A stretch of 64,000 nt of DNA, from positions 248,001 through 312,000 of the forward strand of contig JACKBL010000006.1 in assembly GCA_020634515.1 (NCBI GenBank), given 5' to 3'. The stretch's first letter is position 1. Every line of letters starts with the position of its first letter. The position numbers were made by a program, and so were the translations under genes. Positions 57,901-64,000 of this stretch are shown one piece after another. The stretch is from Ardenticatenales bacterium. GTDB lineage: Bacteria > Chloroflexota > Anaerolineae > Promineifilales > Promineifilaceae. The notes under the pieces were generated by a model that saw only the letters and a list, made by a program, of their open reading frames with translations, did not search any database and had not been told where the DNA came from.

Positions 57901-59814
57901 GCGTTCCCACGGTACGGGGAAACCAAAGGCGTAAAGGGCGGCAAGGATGCGCAGAGAGGACCCGGCGTCCTCGGAGGAGGGAAGCAGGGGGAGAATCAGC
58001 CGTTCGGCGTCTTCCTCGGGGAAGGCGTCCGCCAGGGCCGCCGTCGTGGACTCTTCCGCGCTCAGGGAGACGAAGATGTTGTGCCCGCCGGCGCGCAGGG
58101 CACGCAGTTGGGCGGGCAAATCCGCCGTTTCCGCCATGAGCGTGGCCAGAGGCATCAATCCCCAGGTCGCCCATCGGGCCAACGACTCGGGGCGGGCGTC
58201 TGCGTCGTCGGTGATGAAGACGGGCTTGAAGCGACGGCGCGGCCGTCCCCGGCTGACGGCATAGGTGGACGAGGGGATGTCGTGGAGAAAGGCGTCGAGG
58301 GCGGTTAAAATGCCGGCATGATCCCTCCCCACCAGCGCCAGATGAACCGAATGATGTTCGCGGCGGAGGCTGGCCGTTTCGCAGATGGCCGCCAGCGGCA
58401 ACCCCGCACCCGCGTTCGCCAGGAAATGGCGGTAGGCGTGGGCCAGGTCTCGCAGCGCCGTCGGTGTGCGCGCGGAAAGGGGTAAGAGATAATGGGCTTC
58501 TCCTGATGCCGCGGGCGAAGAGGGAGCGGCAACGGACGCCGGCGCCGCGGCCAGGACGACGTGCGCATTAGTCCCGCCAAAGCCAAAGGAACTAACCCCG
58601 GCCAGCGCCGGTCCTGTCTCCGGCCAGGGTGTTAAGGTGTGCGCGACGCGCAAGGGCAGCGCCGCGAAGGGGATGTTCGGATTGGGCGTATGGAAGTGCA
58701 GGGTAGGGGGGATGGCGCGGTGTTTGAGCGCCAGGGAGACTTTGATGAGGCCGGCAATGCCGGCAGCAGACTCCAGATGGCCTAGATTGCTCTTGACCGA
58801 GCCAATCAGGCAGGGCTGCTCCGGTGAGCGGTCCACTGCCAGCACCGCGCCCAACGCCATCGCCTCCAGCGGATCGCCCAACGGCGTCCCCGTACCGTGC
58901 GCCTCGACATATTGCACGGCCCCAGGTGAGACCCCGGCCCGCTCATAAGCCGCACGCAAAACAGCCTCCTGTGCCCAACGATTGGGGGCGGTGAGGCCGT
59001 TGCTGCGACCATCCTGGTTCACCGCCGTTCCCCGGATAATGGCGTAGATCGCGTCTCCGTCCGCCACGGCGTCCGCCAGCCGCTTCAAAACGACCACGCC
59101 GGCGCCTTCGCCGCGCACAATGCCGTTGGCACCGGCGTCAAACGGCTTACAACACCCATCGGGCGACATCAAACTGGCTTTCGTGAAATAGATCGACCCC
59201 CAGGGAGAGAGCAGCGCATTGACGCCGCCGGCAATGGCCAGGCGGCACTCTCCGCGCGCCAGGCTGGCGCAGGCCAGGTCCACGGCAACCAGGGAGGAGG
59301 AGCAAGCTGTGTCCACGGCCACGCTCGGACCGTGGAAATCGAACACGTAGGAAAGGCGGTTGGCGGCGATGCAGTAACCGTTGCCGGGGCAGGTGTAGGC
59401 GTCAACCACCTCCGGCGCGAAACGGGAGATTTCGCCATAATCGTTGCTCATGATGCCCACAAAGACGCCCACGGACGCGCCTGCCAGTTGGGAGGGAACA
59501 ATGCCGGCATCTTCCAGGCTCTCCCAGGTGACTTCTAGCAGCAGTCGCTGCTGCGGGTCCATCTGCACGGCTTCAACAGGCGCAATCTTGAAGAAGGCGG
59601 CATCAAATTGATCAATCTGATCAAGAAAGCCACCCCGGCGGGTGTTCATTTTTCCCGCAGCCGTTGCATCTTCATCATAAAAAGAGGCGGCCCAGCGTTC
59701 CGGCGGCGTTTCCCGCACGGCGTCCCCGCCCGCACGCAGCAACTCCCAAAACGCCTGCGGGTTGTGCGCGCCGGGAAAGCGGCAGCCAATTCCGATGATG
59801 GCGACAGGTTCCAT
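54994..59814 (-). CDS. PKS KS-(AT remnant)-DH-KR-ACP, acyltransferase core missing
   Basis: 1606 residues. The ketosynthase is intact: C171 in DTACSSSL, H306 in EAHGTGT, H346 in KSNLGHL. After the KS-AT linker, where an acyltransferase would begin (SRGRPRRRFKPVFI, ~520-535), the sequence jumps to a segment like the end of an AT (LPAQLRALRAGGHNIFVSLS). No GHSxGE active site is present. The dehydratase has LAQHRVRGEGVMPGAGF (His ~709, canonical HxxxGxxxxP) and Asp in FPPAMLDACG. The KR has GGLGGLG (~1208), CYSSVATL and YSGANAFLDAL. The ACP has LGVDSL (~1506). It starts 10 bp after the ACP gene, so it is coupled to the loading genes. It should extend the fatty-acyl starter by one unit and form a double bond, using an AT supplied in trans. 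Confidence 0.9.
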   Translation of the reverse strand: MEPVAIIGIGCRFPGAHNPQAFWELLRAGGDAVRETPPERWAASFYDEDATAAGKMNTRRGGFLDQIDQFDAAFFKIAPVEAVQMDPQQRLLLEVTWESLEDAGIVPSQLAGASVGVFVGIMSNDYGEISRFAPEVVDAYTCPGNGYCIAANRLSYVFDFHGPSVAVDTACSSSLVAVDLACASLARGECRLAIAGGVNALLSPWGSIYFTKASLMSPDGCCKPFDAGANGIVRGEGAGVVVLKRLADAVADGDAIYAIIRGTAVNQDGRSNGLTAPNRWAQEAVLRAAYERAGVSPGAVQYVEAHGTGTPLGDPLEAMALGAVLAVDRSPEQPCLIGSVKSNLGHLESAAGIAGLIKVSLALKHRAIPPTLHFHTPNPNIPFAALPLRVAHTLTPWPETGPALAGVSSFGFGGTNAHVVLAAAPASVAAPSSPAASGEAHYLLPLSARTPTALRDLAHAYRHFLANAGAGLPLAAICETASLRREHHSVHLALVGRDHAGILTALDAFLHDIPSSTYAVSRGRPRRRFKPVFITDDADARPESLARWATWGLMPLATLMAETADLPAQLRALRAGGHNIFVSLSAEESTTAALADAFPEEDAERLILPLLPSSEDAGSSLRILAALYAFGFPVPWERIHLTPGPAVSLPTYPWQRERFWLQPAGVPGTGRWSPPPVSGNPLLGTPTLLAHLPDQIIWELSLDKPELTYLAQHRVRGEGVMPGAGFLEMVAAALVAHFGAGAIRITELVFHEPLYLRDGELPRVQMVWRTPANRRGCAFQIYSRAFQGDSDWVLHVSGQAWVAAEMPAQEPTGNLAAWRDACAQEETGTDFYARQAARGNQWGPHFQAVQRFWLGPGEAVAELRGPDDAAVGYQFPPAMLDACGHVLAALLSADPANPGGAFVLSHVEQVALYGRPGTRAWSRGKVLPPDDADRQSRRGDVEVYDDAGILLATMRGVHFRYLPREQSPQEDVFFQMTWEPAPPPPTPPHGQNWLIFADARQIGVALATALTAGDIGDGQDNRCTLVWPGHGYQVRSGDDYEIDPQNLAHYQAMLTMRQYDGVVYLWGLDAPSPPQTAGDAWRSGQLAVNLSAVNLLRAAAQSLPDLPILFATRGAYPLADAPVAPGQATLWGLGRAALREFDIPRGKLVDLPPQEDQDAVHALLTELGVNDAETQVAWRGTSRYAARFLAFALPSPSREIPVRADGSYLITGGLGGLGLRTAQWLAQQGAGRLILLGRTGLPPRHRWDDATVLDRFGAQIDAVRRMERAGTVVTVVAADVADADGLGAALAPYLRQETQPLYGVIHAAGVAARLPLTELTAATLWETLRPKAVGAWLLHTLTAAERLDFFVCYSSVATLLSSPLLGAYSGANAFLDALAHYRARAGMPALSINWGPWAETGMAARDETFNATLLPLPPATALEALAQLLRRPHIIQAAVMRPPTQRHPDHRLADRSSPLHTLTRAQIVEAPIGGGYDLLEAFLRQQLADLLGLPAGDIDAQEALINLGVDSLMALSLKKTMETGLAVSVPIAVFYEGITLAQLATDALGQIRPISPSAGSVINQTTRAHSPRGDEAARLLDRLGELSDAEVDAWLDILLAAEEDIE

Positions 59815-59824
59815 GCTGATTAGC

Positions 59825-60094
59825 TCAGTATTCCGTAGTCAGGTGATGGGATAGGGCGGCAATGGTAGGATATTCATAAGCCAACGTGGGGCTAAGTTCG
59901 ATCCCCAACCAATCTTCCAGGTCGGCCGTCATGCTCACCGCAGTGATAGAGGTGAGTCCGTAACCGGCGAAGGGTTGTTCAATGTCTATTTCGTCGGGGT
60001 TTAGCAGCAGCCAGGTGGATAGGCGGTTAATGAGCCAGTCTTGTATTTCTTCCTCTCGCTGCGGGTCAGGCGATTTGGGCGGCAGTGCGGACAA
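59825..60094 (-). CDS. Stand-alone acyl carrier protein
   Basis: 89 residues with the phosphopantetheine Ser in GYGLTSITAV (S49), the GLTS form found in carriers served by fatty acyl-AMP ligases. The start is a TTG at 60094 with AGGAG (60102-60106) 6 nt upstream. It overlaps the 3' end of the dehydrogenase gene by 29 bp, so all three loading genes are translationally linked. It most likely receives the fatty acid from the ligase, carries it during dehydrogenation and hands it to the ketosynthase of the next gene. Confidence 0.88.
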   Translation of the reverse strand: MSALPPKSPDPQREEEIQDWLINRLSTWLLLNPDEIDIEQPFAGYGLTSITAVSMTADLEDWLGIELSPTLAYEYPTIAALSHHLTTEY

Positions 60095-61241
60095 TGTGGT
60101 CTCCTATCTGATTTTTGAGCAACTGGTTGGCGCCTTCGTAGATTGCCAGGATTTTGGCATCGCGGAACATCTTTTCCACGGGGTACTCTTTGCTGTAGCC
60201 GTAGCCGCCGTGGAGTTGGACGGCGTCGGTGGTCACTTGCATGGCGATCTCCGAGGCATAGTATTTGGCCATGGCGGAGAAGGTGTTGGCCTGCGGATGT
60301 TGTGTGGCGGCGTAGAGCGCGGCGCGGTAGGTGAGGGAGCGGGCCGTTTCAATTTTCACGAGCATGTCGGCCAGCAGATGTTGTAGGGCCTGGAAGCGGA
60401 TGATTTTTTGCCCGAACTGTTCGCGCTGGCGTGTGTATTTGATGGCTTCGTGGTAGGCGCCCGTGGCGACGCCAACGGAGAGGGCGGCAACGCTGACGCG
60501 GGAGCGGGCGAGTGTTTGCAGGAGTTGGAGGAGGCCGCGATTGGGTTTGAGGCCAATAAGGTTATCCACGGGAACGGCTACGTCTTGCAGGATGAGCTGG
60601 CGAGTATGGGAGCAACGGATGCCTAACTTGTTTTCGAGCTGGCCGAAGGAGAGGCCGGGGGTGTCTTTTTCGACGATGAAGCAGGAGATGCCGCCTATGC
60701 TGCCCGTGCCGGCAAAAATGCAATAAATATCCGCCTGTCCCGCATTGGTGATCCACTGTTTGACGCCATTGAGGACGTAGTAGTCGCCTGATTTCACCGC
60801 TGTCGTAGAAAGGTTGAGGACGTCGGAGCCGGCATCCGGTTCCGTCACGGCCAGCGCCCCCAGCTTTTCGCCGCCGGCGAGCAGGGGGAGGTACTTTTGT
60901 TTTTGCGCTTCTGTGCCGCCGCACTTGATGGGCAGCGCCGCCAGCGTGGTGGATGCGCCGAAGGTGGTGGCCACGCCCAGGCAGTATTGGGCGATGGTTT
61001 CGACAATGCGAAAAGGCATCAAGGGGGAGAGACCGAGGCCGCCATATTCGGCTTCAAACATGCCGGCAAATAACCCTACCTCTCGAAATTTGCGCAGAAT
61101 GGCTGTGGGGAACTGGCCTGTTTCATCCAACTCCGCGCGCGCGGGCAGGATTTCGCGGCGGCAGACCTGGTGCGTCAGCGCCAGAAGCGCCTCTTCCTCG
61201 TCGGTGAGCGGGAAAAGCGGGTCTTGGTTGTACGAGATCAT
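60066..61241 (-). CDS. Acyl-CoA/acyl-ACP dehydrogenase
   Basis: 391 residues of the FAD acyl-CoA dehydrogenase family. It has an N-terminal helical domain, the FAD/substrate signature LAVTEPDAGSD and WITNAG in the middle beta domain, and a C-terminal helical domain with QLHGGYGYSKEYPVEKMFRDAK. The catalytic base Glu is in IYEGANQ (about E369). Start: ATG 61241 overlaps the ligase stop as ATGA; an in-frame ATG at 61253 is possible. Between a fatty acyl ligase and a free carrier protein, the likely substrate is the carrier-bound fatty acid, giving an alpha,beta-unsaturated starter. That assignment is inference; the family membership is clear. Confidence 0.9.
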   Translation of the reverse strand: MISYNQDPLFPLTDEEEALLALTHQVCRREILPARAELDETGQFPTAILRKFREVGLFAGMFEAEYGGLGLSPLMPFRIVETIAQYCLGVATTFGASTTLAALPIKCGGTEAQKQKYLPLLAGGEKLGALAVTEPDAGSDVLNLSTTAVKSGDYYVLNGVKQWITNAGQADIYCIFAGTGSIGGISCFIVEKDTPGLSFGQLENKLGIRCSHTRQLILQDVAVPVDNLIGLKPNRGLLQLLQTLARSRVSVAALSVGVATGAYHEAIKYTRQREQFGQKIIRFQALQHLLADMLVKIETARSLTYRAALYAATQHPQANTFSAMAKYYASEIAMQVTTDAVQLHGGYGYSKEYPVEKMFRDAKILAIYEGANQLLKNQIGDHIVRTAAQIA

Positions 61242-62974
61242 GAGTCCGTCCATCGTTCCAGGCGATTCGCCAGATAATCGTGGCGACACGCATGACGCTG
61301 TATTTTGCCGCTTGAGGTTTTAGGAATCGTGCGCGCCCGCAGGAGAACCACGTCATCAGGGAGGATGTCGTGCTGCCGGACCACGGTGCGCTGAATGGCG
61401 CGGCTGATTTCCTGGGGGAGGGGGGTGGCGTCCGGGTGTGGCTGCACTTCGGCTATCACGATCAATCGCTCGGCTCCGTCCCGATCAACGGAAAAGGCGG
61501 CGCAGCAGCCGGGGCGGATGGCTGTATGGCTTTTTTCGACGGTTTCTTCAATGTCCTGGGGGTAGTAGTTGCGCCCGTTGAGGATGATCAGGTCTTTGAT
61601 GCGGCCGGCGATGAATAGCTCTCCCGCATGGACGAAGCCGAGGTCGCCGGTGCGCATGAAGGGGCCTTCGTTTGTGCCGGCAATCGTGGCGGCGAATATC
61701 TCCTGCGACTGTTGGGGACGCTGCCAGTAGCCCTGCGTGATACCCGGCCCGGAAACCCAGATTTCGCCAATTTGCCCGTCGGGGCGGCGTTGACGTGTTT
61801 GCGGGTCAACAATGGCAATGCGCGTGTCTTCTTGCACAAGCCAACCGCAACCCACAAGCGTTTGCGCTTCGTCGTTGCCCATATCCGCGGCCACCGCCCG
61901 CCCCTGAGCCAATGCCGCGTTATCGAACGCCGCGAACAGGGGCATCTGCTCCCGTGTACCGCCGGAGACGAGCAAAGTGGCCTCGGCCAGTCCATAGCAG
62001 GGATAAAAAGCATTGGCGCCGAAGCCCGCGGGGGCAAACCGGGCGCTAAACGCTTCAATGGTGCTGGCGCGTACCGGTTCCGCGCCGTTGTAGGCGGACA
62101 GCCAGCAGCTCAAGTCTAGCTGCGCCACCTGTTCCGGCGTGATCTTGCGCACGCACAATTCGTAGCCAAAGTTGGGGCCGCCACTGTGGTCAACGCGAAA
62201 TTCGGTGATAGCTTGCAGCCAGCGTAAGGGGCGCTGGATAAACATGAGGGGAGACATCAGGTAGCCGGGGCAGCCGCTGAACAGAGGCTGCAAGATGCCG
62301 TCGATCAGGCCCATGTCGTGGATGTGTGGCAGCCAGGTGAGAGATGTGCTTTGCTCGGAGAGCTGAAAGACGTGCTGCATGTCGGCGAGGTTGTGCAGCA
62401 GGTTGCCGTGGCTGACCATGACGCCTTTGGGGGCGGCGGTGGAGCCGGAGGTGTATTGCAGGAAGGCGAGCGTGTCTTCATCGGCGGGCGGTTGTTGCCA
62501 TCGGGGGGCGAGGTCGTTTTCTAGCGTGTCCGTGGCCAGCCAATGGATGGCGCGGAGGGCGGGATGGGCGTCCAGGAGGGGTTGGGCGTCGTTGAGGAGG
62601 GTGGCTGTGGTTAGGGCGGCGATGGGGCGGGCGTCTTGGAGGATGGCCTGGAAGCGGGGGAGCGTTTGACGCAGGCGGTAGGGTTCGGGCGGGTAGGTGG
62701 GGACGGCGATTGTGCCGGCATACAGGCAGCCAAAAAAAGCGGCGACATACGGCAGGCCCGGCGGATAGAGCAGCAAAACGCGCTCTCCCTGCGCCCGAAT
62801 TTGCTGCAAATGCGCGGCAATGTTTCTCGCCTGCCGGTCTAATTGCCCATAGGTGAGTGTCTCGTTTTCCGGCTTGCCGCCAAAGAGGAACGTGTATGCC
62901 ATTCTGTGGGGCTGCTCCGCGGCGCGGGCGCGCAAGAGCGAAGTCAATGTGGGAAAAGCGGTGGCATGGGGCAT
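61238..62974 (-). CDS. Fatty acyl-AMP ligase (FAAL)
   Basis: 578 residues of the ANL adenylating superfamily. It has YTSGSTAAPKGVMVSH (~174-189), WLPHIHDMGLIDG, the YGLAEATLLVSGG core and a GNRGRKIKD-like C-terminal hinge (FIAGRIKDLIILNGRNYYPQDIE). The HDMGL and YPPEP segments and the pairing with an ACP fit fatty acyl-AMP ligases, which activate fatty acids as adenylates and load them onto a carrier protein rather than CoA. It is the first gene of the loading cassette, 70 bp after the radical SAM gene. The ATG at 62974 has no strong ribosome site. Fatty acid loading makes the cluster product a lipopeptide-like compound. Confidence 0.92.
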   Translation of the reverse strand: MPHATAFPTLTSLLRARAAEQPHRMAYTFLFGGKPENETLTYGQLDRQARNIAAHLQQIRAQGERVLLLYPPGLPYVAAFFGCLYAGTIAVPTYPPEPYRLRQTLPRFQAILQDARPIAALTTATLLNDAQPLLDAHPALRAIHWLATDTLENDLAPRWQQPPADEDTLAFLQYTSGSTAAPKGVMVSHGNLLHNLADMQHVFQLSEQSTSLTWLPHIHDMGLIDGILQPLFSGCPGYLMSPLMFIQRPLRWLQAITEFRVDHSGGPNFGYELCVRKITPEQVAQLDLSCWLSAYNGAEPVRASTIEAFSARFAPAGFGANAFYPCYGLAEATLLVSGGTREQMPLFAAFDNAALAQGRAVAADMGNDEAQTLVGCGWLVQEDTRIAIVDPQTRQRRPDGQIGEIWVSGPGITQGYWQRPQQSQEIFAATIAGTNEGPFMRTGDLGFVHAGELFIAGRIKDLIILNGRNYYPQDIEETVEKSHTAIRPGCCAAFSVDRDGAERLIVIAEVQPHPDATPLPQEISRAIQRTVVRQHDILPDDVVLLRARTIPKTSSGKIQRHACRHDYLANRLERWTDS

Positions 62975-63044
62975 ATTTCGCTAAGGGTTGACGATGAAAT
63001 AGAGCACGGAATTGCATCGTCAGTTTGGAAGAACGGTTCCGTTC

Positions 63045-64000
63045 CTAAGCCAGGAGAGGCAACAGCCTGGCGGCAGGCTCCACCAGACGGCCATCGGCAT
63101 CGTAATGGGGCAGGCCATTGAAGGCAAATACGTGATCGATGGCGTACAGGCTGCCGCGCGCGTAGTCAAGAACGAGAACATCCTCAGGACGATGGGGAAT
63201 CTGTGCTTTGAGGGAATCGGGCAGGTATTGCGGCATGGCTGCCTGGTGCCATTTGAGGATGATCTTCTCCGGCTGCTCCGGCGTCGGGTAGAAGCCAACG
63301 ATTTCAAATTTGCCAAAGTCATGGGAGGCCAGGACAACGCCTTTTTTCTCCAGGCCGCTCAGGTGTCGCTTGGATTCGGCCACGTTGCGGAATGCTTCGT
63401 CCAATTGCAGTGCGTATTGCTCAACGCCGCGGACGGGCATGAAAATGGTCAGGTAGTAGGCGACGATCTGGTTGTCGAGGAAGGCGCGTTGTAAGTGAGT
63501 GAGTGTCTCGACGCTGTCGTTGACGCCTTTGACGATTGCCGGCTGGCCTTTGATTTGAATGCCGGCATTTTGCAATGCCCTGATTGCCCGCTGCGCCTGT
63601 TCGTCCAACTCCGCCGGGTGGTTGATCTGGGCGATGACCTGCACCTGCTTGCCGGGGCGGGCGGCGGTCTGGCGCAGGAAATCCAGCAGTGTTTCATCCA
63701 GAAACCGTTCCGGGTCGTAGGCCAATCCTTTGGTGGCAAAGCGGACCGTGCGGATGGATGGCATCTCCAGCAGCCCCTGGACCAGACGGATCAAATCCGT
63801 AGAGCGGCGGAAGGCGGCCGGATCGCCGCCGGTGAAGAGTACGTTGTCAATTTCCGGGTGCTGCTGCAGGTACCGCTGTGCTGCCTGCACCTTGCTGTCG
63901 TAGGAATGCGCCGGGGCGGTGTGCTCCAGGCGAATTTCATTCACCTTATAGCAGAACTGGCAGTTAGCGACGCAGTAGTCGTCAATGTGCAGCAGCAGCG
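63045..64000 (-). CDS. Radical SAM protein, KamA-like (5' end outside the window)
   Basis: About 317 residues are visible. The frame continues past the apparent GTG at 63944 to the window edge; the extra residues read LLLHIDDYCVANCQFCYK, containing the CxxxCxxC cluster motif that binds the 4Fe-4S cluster for S-adenosylmethionine cleavage. NVLFTGGDP (the GGE-like motif of radical SAM barrels) follows. Spacing and flanks resemble the lysine 2,3-aminomutase family (KamA/EpmB/YodO), but I do not see enough of the protein to assign a substrate. A beta-amino acid precursor for the nearby assembly line is conceivable; the gene may equally be unrelated. Confidence 0.8.
   Translation of the reverse strand, partial: LLLHIDDYCVANCQFCYKVNEIRLEHTAPAHSYDSKVQAAQRYLQQHPEIDNVLFTGGDPAAFRRSTDLIRLVQGLLEMPSIRTVRFATKGLAYDPERFLDETLLDFLRQTAARPGKQVQVIAQINHPAELDEQAQRAIRALQNAGIQIKGQPAIVKGVNDSVETLTHLQRAFLDNQIVAYYLTIFMPVRGVEQYALQLDEAFRNVAESKRHLSGLEKKGVVLASHDFGKFEIVGFYPTPEQPEKIILKWHQAAMPQYLPDSLKAQIPHRPEDVLVLDYARGSLYAIDHVFAFNGLPHYDADGRLVEPAARLLPLLA

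Noticed and set aside
63030..63044. Terminator after the radical SAM gene (GAACGG/CCGTTC at about 63032-63045)
   Set aside because: The stem is six pairs with a 2-nt loop, overlaps the stop region and has no T-run.

Overview
All 21 genes recognised in this window lie on the minus strand, so transcription runs from 64000 towards 1. Overall G+C is high (about 60% by eye). Protein style suggests a Chloroflexota (Anaerolineae-like) bacterium: a TadG-like C-terminal domain, a B12 photoreceptor beside carotenoid genes, and very large surface proteins. This taxonomic guess rests on resemblance, not on a marker gene.

In transcription order the window starts with the 3' part of a radical SAM gene of the lysine 2,3-aminomutase type (63045 to past 64000). 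A lipopeptide-type biosynthetic cluster follows. It has a fatty acyl-AMP ligase (61238-62974), an acyl-CoA/ACP dehydrogenase (60066-61241), a free acyl carrier protein (59825-60094) and a PKS whose acyltransferase core is deleted (54994-59814). After a 546-bp gap come a membrane protein (53734-54447) and a 5249-residue secreted or surface protein with 20 tandem cadherin-like repeats (37895-53644). This 15.8-kb gene sits inside the assembly line. The line resumes with an NRPS-PKS hybrid C-A-PCP-KS-AT-KR-DH-ACP-E (27686-37738), a bimodular NRPS (21219-27674), a PKS KS-AT-KR-ACP (16602-21188) and a terminal NRPS C-A(MT)-PCP-TE (11133-16535). An MFS exporter (9744-11114) and an alpha/beta hydrolase (8772-9680) follow. 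If the order is collinear, the product is a fatty-acyl chain extended by polyketide units and four amino acids, the last one methylated.

Downstream are a two-component system (6639-8709), an ABC-2 exporter pair (3972-6337) and a carotenoid operon: CarH-like B12 photoreceptor/repressor, SRPBCC protein, CrtI/CrtD-type desaturase and a partial membrane protein (1-3743). That operon is preceded by a textbook sigma70 promoter.

The most unusual signal is not a gene. The octamer palindrome TGCCGGCA occurs at least 75 times, about 35-40 times the chance expectation, in all three codon frames and in intergenic DNA. At many of these sites the plus strand switches abruptly from G-rich to C-rich. This gives a sawtooth of strand composition inside single genes, which protein-level selection or transcription direction cannot explain.
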